Shown here: positions 47,302-56,175 of the stretch, piece by piece
Numbering within the stretch: position 1 is the stretch's first letter
How the letters are laid out: each line of letters begins with the position of its first letter
Source: Saccharibacillus soli
GTDB lineage: Bacteria; Bacillota; Bacilli; Paenibacillales; Paenibacillaceae
Assembly: GCA_002189105.1 (NCBI GenBank)
Contig: NIOB01000001.1
Coordinates: 1,550,001-1,614,000 of the forward strand
Length of the DNA stretch: 64,000 nucleotides
Direction: 5' to 3'
The notes under the pieces: generated by a model
Seen by the model: only the letters and a program-made list of their open reading frames with translations
Told to the model about the DNA's origin: nothing
Databases searched by the model: none
Program-made: the position numbers and the translations under genes

Positions 47302-47967
47302 TTAATGTTCCCCGCCAAACCCATCGCGGCCGACCCAGCCTTTCTCCATCGCGTAGCGGGTCAATTGGACGCGATTTTGCAGTTGCAGCTTTTGGAGAAT
47401 GTTCTTGAGATGATTTTTGACCGTGTGTTCGGATATGCCCAGATTCTCGCCCGCTTCGCGGTTGGTCAGACCGGAAGCGACCTGACGCAGAATCTCGCGT
47501 TCCCGCGTCGTCAGCGCATCGCTTTCCGGCTGCTTCGCAGCGGGTGCGGAGAATTCCTTGAGAATCTGAAAGGCAAGCTCACGACTGAGCGGCGCCTCTT
47601 CGCTGACAATCGCCTTGAGATATTCAATCCATGTGGAGGGGGCCAGATTCTTGAGCAGATACCCCTGTGCCCCTTGTTTCAAGGCTTCCAGCAGATAAGC
47701 AATATCATCAGATACCGTAATCATGACGATCTTGACGTACGGATAGGCGATCTTGATCCTTCCGGTCGCTTCAAGCCCGCCCATTCCGCCCATCCGAATG
47801 TCCATCAGAATCAGATCGGGCATCCACTGTTCGGTGAACGAGATCGCTTCAGCACCATCCGATACCACCCCGACTACCTCAAACAGCGGATCAAGCGACA
47901 AAATATCACAGATGGCCTCCTGAGCGTGCTTGTGGTCATCGACAATTAGAACTCGGCAGCGATTCAT
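47302..47967 (-). CDS. NarL/LuxR-type response regulator
   Basis: A 221-residue response regulator. The receiver domain has VLIVDDHKHAQEA with the acidic pair, LILMDIRMGGMGG with the phospho-acceptor Asp, and GYLLKNLAP with the conserved Lys. The LuxR-type HTH is LTTREREILRQVASGLTNREAGENLGISEHTVKNHLKNILQKL. The start is ATG 47967, overlapping the kinase stop as ATGA, with GAGGAGGG upstream. It is followed 30 bases later by ycnJ. Confidence 0.9.
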   Translation of the reverse strand: MNRCRVLIVDDHKHAQEAICDILSLDPLFEVVGVVSDGAEAISFTEQWMPDLILMDIRMGGMGGLEATGRIKIAYPYVKIVMITVSDDIAYLLEALKQGAQGYLLKNLAPSTWIEYLKAIVSEEAPLSRELAFQILKEFSAPAAKQPESDALTTREREILRQVASGLTNREAGENLGISEHTVKNHLKNILQKLQLQNRVQLTRYAMEKGWVGRDGFGGEH

Positions 47968-48971
47968 AATGTCCCTCCTCCTCCGCCAATGCGAACCGAT
48001 GTCCGCCCCGGCTTCGACTCCCAACTGAACTGCCAGCCCATCTCCTGCGCCCGATCCTCCATGATCTTCAGCCCATAGCGGCCAACAGCCGCCAGAGGAT
48101 CGCCGTCGAACCCACGGCCATCGTCCGCGATCTCCACGCTCCATCCGGCGGCATCACCTGCGCCGGTCACCTGCGCATGTGCAGCGTTCGCATGCTTGCG
48201 CACGTTAATCACCGCTTCGCGGATGCAGGCGAGCAGCTCTGCCTTCTCGCGGCTTGCCAGCGCGTCATCCGGCAGGCTCCAATCGACCCATACGTCGATC
48301 ATCGCCTCCTCGGCCAACCGGCCGACGCGCGCGGCCATCGATTCCTCCGCCGCATAACCGGCGGCGGCACCTCCTGGGGAAGCGGCTGTACCCGCCGCTT
48401 CCGCGCCCTGATCGGCGCTGCTGCCGCCCGGCGAGGCGCGGTGTGCCGCCTCGCCCGCTGCGGCCTGCCCTGCGGCCGCGTGCCTTGGCCGCGCAGCAGG
48501 CCGCTGTTCGTCCGCAGGAACCGCTGCGGACGGGGCGCCCGCAGGCTCGCGCAGGTTCGCCAGCGCCTGGCGAACATAGCGGTCCACTTCGTGGACGGTG
48601 CGGCGCACGGCGTCCAGCTCGCCGCCCAGCCCTGCCTCGGCAGCGCGGCGTTCCATGCGATCAGTCTTCACCGACAGCAGGAACAAGGACTGTGCGATGC
48701 CGTCATGCAGTTCGCGGGCCAGCTCCTCGCGGGCCTCCAGATTGGCTCTGGCCGCGCGAGACTGCTCCAACTCCCGCTGCATGCGTTCCAGCCTCTCAAA
48801 CAGCCGGCGCAGCAGCGTGATGCTAACCAGAAAGACCAGAATCGGCGTCAGAATATTCCCGGCGTTCATCGACAGAACCGGCATCAGGAACTGGTGCCGA
48901 ACATATTCCCATAGACCAACTACAACGGTTGGCATAAACAAGATCAACCATTTAATCTGCTTGTCACTCAT
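47964..48971 (-). CDS. NarL-family sensor histidine kinase (HisKA_3)
   Basis: A 335-residue kinase with two membrane helices (about residues 8-28 and 40-56) and almost no outer sensor loop, as in LiaS-like intramembrane sensors. The phospho-acceptor motif is ELARELHDGIAQSLFLL; the ATPase domain has CIREAVINVRKHANAAHA and IADDGRGFDG. Between them is an Ala/Gly/Pro-rich insertion of about 70 residues (about 148-215) with very high GC, unusual for the family. The ATG at 48971 is preferred over a TTG two codons earlier. Confidence 0.87.
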   Translation of the reverse strand: MSDKQIKWLILFMPTVVVGLWEYVRHQFLMPVLSMNAGNILTPILVFLVSITLLRRLFERLERMQRELEQSRAARANLEAREELARELHDGIAQSLFLLSVKTDRMERRAAEAGLGGELDAVRRTVHEVDRYVRQALANLREPAGAPSAAVPADEQRPAARPRHAAAGQAAAGEAAHRASPGGSSADQGAEAAGTAASPGGAAAGYAAEESMAARVGRLAEEAMIDVWVDWSLPDDALASREKAELLACIREAVINVRKHANAAHAQVTGAGDAAGWSVEIADDGRGFDGDPLAAVGRYGLKIMEDRAQEMGWQFSWESKPGRTSVRIGGGGGTL

Positions 48972-49264
48972 CTTCAATCCCGCCTTCCGTCCTCGCGGTG
49001 CGAGCTTTCAATTAAATTTTAAACAAAAAGAAGCGATGACAAATGGCCCGTTTGGGCTACGTTTGACGTCTTTTCGACTTTTTCAATCCAGAAAACCGTT
49101 TAATTGTTCACTTATTTATCACAATCGTTTAAACTATACTCTTGTGCCTGTTTGCTTGCCACCCCGTTCGGGGATAAACAGACTATGGTATATTCACAAT
49201 CTTCTCCCTATAATGAGGATACCAAAGTTACTGCACTCTTAATCGAAAGCGGAGGTCGCTGTTA

Positions 49265-50713
49265 TTGGAATTATATTGGTTTGGCCATGCTCCATGGTTC
49301 CTGCTCGTGCTGAACTTGCTGCTCGCGCTCACCGTCGTCTTTTTGGAGAGACGCGACATTGGCGTAACCTGGGCTTGGTTGATGGTTCTTTTTTTCCTGC
49401 CGATTGTCGGCTTCGTCCTGTATCTGTTCCTCGGCCAGAATCTCAGCAAGATCAAACGTTACCAGTTCCGGGAGCAGGAGAAGATTCTACTGCCCGGCAT
49501 TTCCGTTCAACGTCAACAATTGCTGGATGAAAAGCTTCCTTTTAATGACCCACGCACTGCCCGCTACCGTGAGCTGCTGCATATGAACATGGTTGGCGAT
49601 TTCTCCTTGTATACGCAGGATAACGAAGTCACCGTGTATGACGATGGCAAGGAGAAGTTCGAGGCACTGCTTCAAGACATTGCCAGAGCGGAACGTTATA
49701 TTCATGTTCAATATTACATCTGGCAGAATGACCGCCTGGGCCGCCGCATGATCGAAGCGCTGACCGCCAAGGCCAAGCAGGGACTTGAAGTGCGGGTGCT
49801 GTACGATGCCTGGGGCAGCAAGAAAGTCAACCGCCGATTCTTGCGTGAATTCCGCGAAGCGGGCGGCGTAGCGGCTCCCTTTTTCCCATCGCGGATTCCG
49901 TTTATCAACTTCAAGATGAATTACCGCAACCACCGCAAGCTGGTCATCATCGACGGCGCGTGCGGCTATATCGGCGGCTTCAACGTGGGGGATGAATACC
50001 TCGGTGAGGTCAAGAAGTTCGGCTACTGGCGTGATACCCATCTGCGAATCGAAGGCACCGCGCTGATCCAGATGCACGCGATCTTCCTGCACGACTGGAG
50101 CTTGTCCGTCAAGCAGAAGCTGCCCGAGAATCTGTTCCTCACCGTTGACCGACCGTTCACAGGCAAGGTTGGAGCGCAGATCATCTCCAGCGGTCCCGAC
50201 CAGAGCCGTGAGACGATCAAGCTGGCTTATATCAAGATGATGGATGAAGCCCGGGATACGATCATGATCCAGACGCCGTATTTTATTCCCGACGAGAGTA
50301 TGATGACCGCGCTCAAGATGGCGATCCTCTCAGGCGTCGAAGTCCATCTGATGATTCCCAAAGTTCCCGATCACAAGATGGTCTATTGGGCATCCTATTC
50401 CTATCTGGGCGAACTGCTCGACCTCGGGGTCAACTGCTATCTCTACAAAAAAGGCTTCCTGCATGCCAAAACGATGGTTGTCGATGGCCGCCTTGCTTCC
50501 GTAGGCACAGCCAACATGGACATCCGCAGCTACAAGCTGAATTTTGAAGTGAATGCCATCATCTACGATTCGCAGAAGGCCGGAGAACTTGAAGCGCTGT
50601 TCCGAAGAGACATGGAAGACAGTGAAGTGCTGACCGTGGATCAATACAAGCTGCGTCCACTTCTGCGCAAGGTGCTGGAATCCTTCACGCGTCTGCTGTC
50701 GCCGATTCTGTAA
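49265..50713 (+). CDS. cls: Cardiolipin synthase
   Basis: A 482-residue phospholipase D family enzyme that condenses two phosphatidylglycerols to cardiolipin at the membrane. Two N-terminal membrane helices (about residues 8-27 and 36-56) are followed by two HKD motifs, NHRKLVIIDGACGYIGGFN and HAKTMVVDGRLASVGTANMDIRS. The GTANMD and GGFNVGDEYLG segments are typical. Length is as in B. subtilis ClsA. It starts at a TTG (49265) nine bases after GGAGG. Confidence 0.93.
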   Translation: MELYWFGHAPWFLLVLNLLLALTVVFLERRDIGVTWAWLMVLFFLPIVGFVLYLFLGQNLSKIKRYQFREQEKILLPGISVQRQQLLDEKLPFNDPRTARYRELLHMNMVGDFSLYTQDNEVTVYDDGKEKFEALLQDIARAERYIHVQYYIWQNDRLGRRMIEALTAKAKQGLEVRVLYDAWGSKKVNRRFLREFREAGGVAAPFFPSRIPFINFKMNYRNHRKLVIIDGACGYIGGFNVGDEYLGEVKKFGYWRDTHLRIEGTALIQMHAIFLHDWSLSVKQKLPENLFLTVDRPFTGKVGAQIISSGPDQSRETIKLAYIKMMDEARDTIMIQTPYFIPDESMMTALKMAILSGVEVHLMIPKVPDHKMVYWASYSYLGELLDLGVNCYLYKKGFLHAKTMVVDGRLASVGTANMDIRSYKLNFEVNAIIYDSQKAGELEALFRRDMEDSEVLTVDQYKLRPLLRKVLESFTRLLSPIL

Positions 50714-50787
50714 CATTCCTGTCGATCATCGCTTGAGCATCCCTGCGCGATGGAGGTGGAATAACCCCTACTTCTCTTGATTCGGCG

Positions 50788-50836
50788 TAAAAAATCCGCT
50801 TCGTCCCCGCACTTGCGGCGGTCGGAGCGGATTTTT
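50788..50836. terminator. Bidirectional terminator, cls / flavin reductase gene
   Basis: AAAAATCCGCT / AGCGGATTTTT stem with an inner paired CCCGC..GCGG section, between convergent genes. Confidence 0.85.
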
Positions 50837-50976
50837 GTTCGTGGAGACGGAAGGGTTCGCAGCCGCCTGTCTGTGGGCGGCCAACGCGAACCTTCAAGCG
50901 CGGTCATGATGTGCGGAATTTCGGACAGGAAGGGCGACAGTTTCTTCTATTTCTGTCTGGTCTAGTGCTGCCTGGT

Positions 50977-51618
50977 CTATACCCCCCCGCCCGGCTGCGT
51001 GGGACGTGCAATCTGGAACAGACGTCCCAACTCCGCATATTCGCTCCCCGCCAGACGTGCAATGGGACGCAGCTGCTGGGTCAGCACGTAGCCATGTTCC
51101 GCATCATAAATGGATTCCTCCAATTGGAACCTTATGATTCGCGCAATCAGCAGGTCATGGGTAATTCGCCCATCATCTGCCTTGATCGGCACATGTGATT
51201 CCAGACGGCACTCCAACCGCACCTTGGCTTCCGCAATTCCGGGTACGCCCACCGCTTCGCTGTCGATCAGGCTGAGGCGGGTCAGATCAATCTCACTTTC
51301 TCCCGGCGGCAGAACCGCAGCGGTCTTGTTCATCTCTTCAACCAGGGATTCATCGCAGATATGCACGACCAGTTCCCCCTGCTCCGTGACGTTACGCGCG
51401 GTATCCTTCATCTCGCCGCTTGGGCGGCGAACGACAGAGATGGCGACGAGCGGGGGTTCAGAACTAATCATATTGAAATAGCTAAACGGGGCCGCGTTCA
51501 CAACCCCGGACTCTGTAGAACGCGAAGTCACCCATGCAACAGGGCGCGGTGTGATTGTGCCGGTCATCAGCTTATAGATCTGCTTGGATTCCAATTGTTC
51601 GGGGTTCAGGGTGTACAT
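50977..51618 (-). CDS. Flavin reductase family protein (FMN-binding split barrel)
   Basis: A 213-residue flavoprotein of the flavin reductase-like (DIM6/NtaB) family. Typical are YKLMTGTITPRPVAWVTSRS with the flavin-binding PRPV segment, NAAPFSYFNMISSEPPLVAISV and KDTARNV. It probably binds FMN; activity as a reductase or as a partner of an oxygenase is not determinable. GAGGAG precedes the ATG at 51618. Confidence 0.85.
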   Translation of the reverse strand: MYTLNPEQLESKQIYKLMTGTITPRPVAWVTSRSTESGVVNAAPFSYFNMISSEPPLVAISVVRRPSGEMKDTARNVTEQGELVVHICDESLVEEMNKTAAVLPPGESEIDLTRLSLIDSEAVGVPGIAEAKVRLECRLESHVPIKADDGRITHDLLIARIIRFQLEESIYDAEHGYVLTQQLRPIARLAGSEYAELGRLFQIARPTQPGGGV

Positions 51619-51726
51619 GGGTCAGGCTCCTCTCGATTCCGATCTGGGTTTCTTCTTTTCCCTTTCCTATTGTAAGCTGGACAAACGGATTTGTCAGGTT
51701 CCCGAATCATCGAAGGACCCGGAGAA

Positions 51727-51822
51727 CATTTTGCACAAAAAGCGTCGGAATCGAAGTCATTTTGTCCATTGAACGAATTCCTCGTTTCTTCTATGCTTAG
51801 AACCATTGATAATGATTATCAA
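51727..51822 (+). promoter_or_regulatory. Activator box, promoter and Fur box of siderophore module 1
   Basis: CATTTTGTCCATTG (51758-51771) overlaps the -35 TTGAAC (51769-51774); a 17-base spacer leads to TATGCT (51792-51797). A related CATTTTGCACA starts 31 bases upstream (51727). TTGATAATGATTATCAA (51806-51822) is a perfect Fur box over the likely start site. The same box, spacing and Fur placement recur before module 2. Confidence 0.88.
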
Positions 51823-51849
51823 CAGAAAAGATACAGGGGGACTTTGAAC

Positions 51850-52890
51850 ATGACTCATTCTCACTTTCGCTTCACCCTTAACCGACGAATGGCGGCGCTC
51901 CTGACCGTTGGCCTCATGGGAGCCATTGTCGGCTGTTCTTCATCCGATTCGCCCAGCCGTCCAGTTGCAGCAGCGCAGACTGCCGATTCTTCTGCTTCCG
52001 CGCCAGCAGAGACATCCAAGGCGAAGGAATCGACAAGCGCTGCCACGGCGAACGCAGACACCGTTAGCTACACCGATTATACAGGTCACACGGTACAGAT
52101 TCCTGTGAACCCGCAGCGCATTATCTATTATGGCGAAACACTTGGCGACCTGCTGAAACTGGGCGTACGCCCGATTGGCACTTCTACCGATCAGTTGGAT
52201 GAACGTTCATTCAGCCATGAGATTCCCGACATCGAGGATGTAGGCTCTCCTCCCAACCCCGAGAAGTCACTCATGCTCTCGCCTGACCTGATTATTACGG
52301 GCAACACTGACGAGAAGCTGATTCAGTCGCTGTCGAAGGTTGCTCCAACAATTACCTTCGACACTTTTGCCAAGCTGGAAGATCGCATGACGGAACTGGG
52401 CGTGATCTTAAATAAAAAAGAAGAAGCCGCAAAGTGGATCAAGCAGTATGAACAAGCTTCCGCCAAGATGTGGACCGAGCTGCATGCTGCCGGATTAGGC
52501 CAAGACGAGACGGCTTCGGTATTCACCTTCTATCCGGGCAACCGACTTTTCGTTATGGCGGGCACGGGGCTGCCGCAAGCGCTGTACCAGCAGGACGGCT
52601 TCAAGGCTCCACAGCCTATTCAGAAGCTGGTTGATGAAGGCACTGGCTTCCTGGAGATTTCGCCGGAAGTGCTGGATGAATACGCAGGCGACCGCATCTT
52701 TATCCTCAACGCCGTGGACACAGAAGCCCAGCAGTCTACCGAAGATCTCGTAAAAACCGCAATCTGGAAGAAGCTCCCGGCTGTACAGGCCAATCAGGTC
52801 TACCGCATAGATATTCTAAAAGCCAGCAGCGACGCGTATACGCTTGAGGAACTGCTCCAAACCATCCCGAAGATGCTGGAAGGCAAATGA
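51850..52890 (+). CDS. Fe(3+)-siderophore-binding lipoprotein, module 1
   Basis: A 346-residue lipoprotein with the FecB-like fold. The signal peptide ends GAIVGC (Cys29), followed by a Ser/Ala/Thr linker. Fold segments are VNPQRIIYYGETLGDLLKLGVRPIG, SPDLIITGNTDEKLIQSLSKVAPTITF and TGFLEISPEVLDEYAGDRIFIL. The start is ATG 51850 with AGGGGGA upstream. The binding domain resembles that inside the regulator encoded next (for example GDLLxLGxRP and GFxEISPE), suggesting shared ligand. No permease is adjacent. Confidence 0.9.
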   Translation: MTHSHFRFTLNRRMAALLTVGLMGAIVGCSSSDSPSRPVAAAQTADSSASAPAETSKAKESTSAATANADTVSYTDYTGHTVQIPVNPQRIIYYGETLGDLLKLGVRPIGTSTDQLDERSFSHEIPDIEDVGSPPNPEKSLMLSPDLIITGNTDEKLIQSLSKVAPTITFDTFAKLEDRMTELGVILNKKEEAAKWIKQYEQASAKMWTELHAAGLGQDETASVFTFYPGNRLFVMAGTGLPQALYQQDGFKAPQPIQKLVDEGTGFLEISPEVLDEYAGDRIFILNAVDTEAQQSTEDLVKTAIWKKLPAVQANQVYRIDILKASSDAYTLEELLQTIPKMLEGK

Positions 52891-52946
52891 TCCGCTGATT
52901 TCCAACTTTTCAGGCTGCTCGCAGTCTCGCTTATAAATTTTTCCCG

Positions 52947-53005
52947 ATCCGACATGCCAGCGGCCCTCCTGTTTGCAGGAGATCGCAGACACGTCGGATT
53001 TTTAA
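52947..53005 (+). terminator. Terminator after module 1 lipoprotein gene
   Basis: ATCCGAC / GTCGGAT outer stem encloses CTCCTG TTTG CAGGAG and is followed by TTTTTAA, so the regulator downstream is read mainly from its own promoter. Confidence 0.75.
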
Positions 53006-53011
53006 TAGTCA

Positions 53012-53055
53012 TTGGCATGCAGTTTGGATCTGGTATACAATGATAATGATTATCA
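53012..53055 (+). promoter_or_regulatory. Promoter and Fur box of the module 1 regulator
   Basis: TTGGCA (53012-53017), a 16-base spacer and TATACA (53034-53039), followed at once by the perfect 7-1-7 Fur operator TGATAATGATTATCA (53041-53055). The regulator itself is thus iron-repressed. Confidence 0.85.
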
Positions 53056-53122
53056 ATGAAAATCCAAATCGATTACCAAAATCGGGATTTATCGATAAGT
53101 ACGGAATGGAGATTACTTTGTT

Positions 53123-54895
53123 ATGACCGACCCAATATCGCGTTACACTGCGCGTCACAGCACGTCTATGCCTTCTGCCTCGCCTGTAATCCCCCAGAGC
53201 ACAGGCAGGAATCGTTCCAGCCTCTACCTATCCGAAACGAAAGCTTTGGAAGGAGAGTCTTCCCGACTGTCAGAATCGCTGCGGTATCATCTGCTGCATC
53301 AGGAACGTCTGGAGATTCACAGTCGGCAGACGCTGAGTGAAGGAGCGATCTATCGCCTGCTGCTGCCACAAACTGGCCATTTTCAGGTTGAACATCGCTT
53401 AGGCTCCCAACTGCTGGTTCCGGGGATGGCACTGCTGCTGCTGCCGGATGAGTTCGCCTCCATTGAAGCGCTGAAGGATTCTGACTACTCGGATGCTGAT
53501 TGTATCTGTTTGCGTTTCGACTTTACCGCTGCCGACTTGGCCGAGCCGGAACCTCTGCGCTGCTTGGGAGTTCTGCCGGGCTTTGACCGTGGGCGGACTC
53601 AGTTGTCAGGGGTCAGTCTGGAATTAGTGGAGGAACTGCACACCCTGCGTTTTGCACGCAATCAGGCTGTGCGCAGCCGACTTCAATCCCTTTTTGGACA
53701 ACTGATGGCTCTACTGACTGGATTGGAGCAGATGGCGGTTCGACCTCATGAAGCTGGCGCTATCGTTGCGCATCATATCGCAGAGCTGGAGACCCGCCTG
53801 GCCGAAGATTGGACGGTTACCCGATTGGCCGAACAGGTGAATCTCTCGCAGCGTCAGTACACCGCCGCTTTTCGTTCCATCACCGGAATGGCTCCTCTGG
53901 AATATATCGCGGCCCTTAGGATCGAACGTGCCGAGCTGCTGCTGCGCCAGGGTGCAGGGCCGCTTCGTGAGATCGCTTCACAGACGGGCTTTCGTGACGA
54001 ATATTATTTCAACCGCCGGTTTCGCGCCGCGACCGGCAGTTCTCCGGGGCGCTATGCACGTCAGAAAGATGGGGTGGCCGTCCGTGATTCCCTGCACCGC
54101 CGGGTTATTGTCCCTGCACAACCCAAACGGGTGCTGTACTTGGGCGAAGCGATTGGCGACCTGTTGGCACTGGGGATTCGACCAGTCGGCGGATGCGCGG
54201 CTGCGTCCCGTCAAGGACTTTGCGGCGAAGAATCGCTGACCTTTACCGAGCTGGCTTCAGATCGTGACTTTGCGGGGGGACAGTCGATGCAACCTGATCT
54301 GATTATCTGCACGCGAATGGACGAGGCTTACTGCCGGGACTGGTCAAATGTGGCTCCTGTGCTGGCTCACCATTCCTGGAGCGCTTTGGAAGAGCGAATG
54401 CTGATGCTGGGTCACTGGTTTGGCTGCCAGCAGGAGAGTGAGCAGTGGCTGGAACGTTATTTCGAGGCTGAACGCAGCATGTGGCATCGTCTGGGAGAAG
54501 GCGTTCGCGGTCAGACCGCTTCGGTGTTTATTTTTGAGCGGGGACGAATGTTTGTCATGGGTCGTGTTGGCTTGTCCGCTCTACTCTATCATCCCAACGG
54601 CTTCCAACCGGTTCCTCCGCTGCTGGAGATCCTTCGCCGGGGCGAAGGGTATGTGGAAATTTCGCCTGAGCACGCAGCGGACTACGCCGCTGATCGAATC
54701 TTTATGCTAATGAGCCAGGGAGCTTCAGATCGGCGTATGAGCGAAGTCTTTTTGCACAGTGCTGTCTGGCATCAGCTTGCACAGTCTGCACAACACGGGG
54801 TACATATCGTCGAGGCCGCCCACTGGAATTTCATCGACGCTTACAGCCGAAGCCGTCTGCTGGATACCCTCCCCGATTTGCTCCAGAAATCGTGA
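53123..54895 (+). CDS. AraC-family regulator fused to a siderophore-binding domain (Btr-like), module 1
   Basis: A 590-residue cytoplasmic regulator, no signal peptide. Residues 1-215 form an AraC-type N-terminal domain (QTLSEGAIYRLLLPQTGHFQVEHRLGSQLLVPGMALLLLPDE). Residues 220-325 hold the two HTH motifs, including LREIASQTGFRDEYYFNRRF. Residues 335-590 are a FecB-like binding domain (PKRVLYLGEAIGDLLALGIRPVGG; GEGYVEISPEHAADYAADRIF). This matches B. subtilis Btr, which activates feuABC when bound to bacillibactin. Here it should sense a siderophore taken up via the adjacent lipoprotein. GGAG lies 11 bases before the ATG. Confidence 0.88.
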   Translation: MTDPISRYTARHSTSMPSASPVIPQSTGRNRSSLYLSETKALEGESSRLSESLRYHLLHQERLEIHSRQTLSEGAIYRLLLPQTGHFQVEHRLGSQLLVPGMALLLLPDEFASIEALKDSDYSDADCICLRFDFTAADLAEPEPLRCLGVLPGFDRGRTQLSGVSLELVEELHTLRFARNQAVRSRLQSLFGQLMALLTGLEQMAVRPHEAGAIVAHHIAELETRLAEDWTVTRLAEQVNLSQRQYTAAFRSITGMAPLEYIAALRIERAELLLRQGAGPLREIASQTGFRDEYYFNRRFRAATGSSPGRYARQKDGVAVRDSLHRRVIVPAQPKRVLYLGEAIGDLLALGIRPVGGCAAASRQGLCGEESLTFTELASDRDFAGGQSMQPDLIICTRMDEAYCRDWSNVAPVLAHHSWSALEERMLMLGHWFGCQQESEQWLERYFEAERSMWHRLGEGVRGQTASVFIFERGRMFVMGRVGLSALLYHPNGFQPVPPLLEILRRGEGYVEISPEHAADYAADRIFMLMSQGASDRRMSEVFLHSAVWHQLAQSAQHGVHIVEAAHWNFIDAYSRSRLLDTLPDLLQKS

Positions 54896-54933
54896 ACGAT
54901 TCTTGACTGCAGGTTAGACACAGCACCCCAGAC

Positions 54934-54986
54934 CCGCCGAATGATGTCTTTCAGGAAGATCTGTCATCCGGCGGCCTGCATTTTTT
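54934..54986 (+). terminator. Probable terminator after the module 1 regulator
   Basis: CCGCCGAATGA and TCATCCGGCGG form a stem with one mismatch, followed after six bases by TTTTTT. Confidence 0.6.
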
Positions 54987-55069
54987 ACATGGGCCTTTTG
55001 CATTTTGTCCATTGTAAGAGACTTTCCAAGCGTTTATCATTTCTTTTATCGATAATGATTATCATTATC
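54979..55069 (+). promoter_or_regulatory. Activator box, promoter and Fur box of siderophore module 2
   Basis: CATTTTGTCCATTG (55001-55014), identical to that of module 1, overlaps the -35 TTGTAA (55012-55017); a 17-base spacer leads to TATCAT (55035-55040). A related CATTTTTTACATGG begins 22 bases upstream. The Fur box GATAATGATTATCATTATC (55051-55069) matches the classic 19-bp consensus at 18 positions. Confidence 0.88.
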
Positions 55070-55098
55070 TAGACCTAGATAAAAGGGGAACTCTTGTT

Positions 55099-56112
55099 AT
55101 GTACAAACTGTCTGAACGATCTGCTCCATTTTTACGACTTCTTCTCCTGCTGGGGATGTTAACGCTCTTGCTGTCCGCTTGCAGCAGTGGCATTCCCTCT
55201 GCTTCTTCCACGGATTCCGCTAAAGCTTCATCTCCTTTAACGTCCGAAAATGAAGCGTCCAGTCAAGCGGATGTATCCACCACCCGGATCTATAAGGACA
55301 AGAGGAATCGGGAAGTGAAAATCCCGGTTTCGCCGCAGCGGATTGTCTATATTGGCAGTAATCCTGGCGATCTGATTGCTCTTGGCATCCAGCCAACCGG
55401 TGCTTCGCTCAGTGTAATTGCTGGACAAATCGCCTATCCGGATCTACTGGACGGGATCGAAGATGTGGGTTACCCCTATTCCGTGGAAAAAGTAAGTTCA
55501 TTGAATCCCGATCTGATTATTTTTGACGACTGGGATCAGGAAAACCTGCCCAAACTGGACATGATTGCGCCTACCGTGGTTATCGGAGCCGATGATCCGG
55601 TTGATATGCTGGAGCGTCTCAAAGTGGTGGGGGACCTGACAGGCCTTCAGGCAGAAGCCCAAGCTTGGACGGAGCAGTATATTCAAAAAATCAAAGATAC
55701 TAAAGCTTCTCTGAAACTTGGAAAAGCGGACACGACTTCTTCCATCCTGCTGATGGGCAAGACGATATACATCATGGGCAATCAGGGCTTCAATCAGACG
55801 TTGTACGGACGATTGGGTCTTGCGCCTAACGAAAATGTGCAGAAATTGATCGATCAGGACGAGCGTTTTGTCGACGTATCCAGCGAGCGCGTATCCGATT
55901 ATATCGGCACGGAGATTTTCATCTTGACCGATGCAGAGCCGGAGACGACCCAAACTCAGAATACCTTGTTGAACAGTGCTTTTTGGAAGACGCTGCCTGC
56001 CGTGCAAAAAGGACGTGTTCATATTTTAAGCAGCAAATGGAACTTTGACGATGCCATAACAAGCGAGCGGCTGTTGGATGAACTGGCGAAAGTCATCAAC
56101 GCAATCGAATAA
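55099..56112 (+). CDS. Fe(3+)-siderophore-binding lipoprotein, module 2
   Basis: A 337-residue lipoprotein. The signal peptide ends TLLLSAC (Cys28), with a Ser/Ala-rich tether. The FecB-like domain shows VSPQRIVYIGSNPGDLIALGIQPTGASL, LNPDLIIFDDWDQENLPKLDMIAPTVVIG and RFVDVSSERVSDYIGTEIFIL. It ends with HILSSKWNFDDAITSERLLDELAKVI, which strongly resembles the end of the module 2 regulator. AAGGGGAA precedes the ATG. The regulator follows 63 bases later without a terminator, so the two are probably cotranscribed. Confidence 0.9.
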   Translation: MYKLSERSAPFLRLLLLLGMLTLLLSACSSGIPSASSTDSAKASSPLTSENEASSQADVSTTRIYKDKRNREVKIPVSPQRIVYIGSNPGDLIALGIQPTGASLSVIAGQIAYPDLLDGIEDVGYPYSVEKVSSLNPDLIIFDDWDQENLPKLDMIAPTVVIGADDPVDMLERLKVVGDLTGLQAEAQAWTEQYIQKIKDTKASLKLGKADTTSSILLMGKTIYIMGNQGFNQTLYGRLGLAPNENVQKLIDQDERFVDVSSERVSDYIGTEIFILTDAEPETTQTQNTLLNSAFWKTLPAVQKGRVHILSSKWNFDDAITSERLLDELAKVINAIE

Positions 56113-56132
56113 ATTACACAACATCCGCTTCC

Positions 56133-56149
56133 CTGTGGAACATCCACAG
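56133..56149 (+). other. Intercistronic hairpin without T run
   Basis: CTGTGGA ACA TCCACAG is a perfect 7-bp hairpin between the module 2 lipoprotein and regulator genes. With no T run, it may stabilise or process the mRNA and set the ratio of the two products. Confidence 0.5.
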
Positions 56150-56175
56150 CTGCGGTAGTCAGGAGGAGGATCAGA

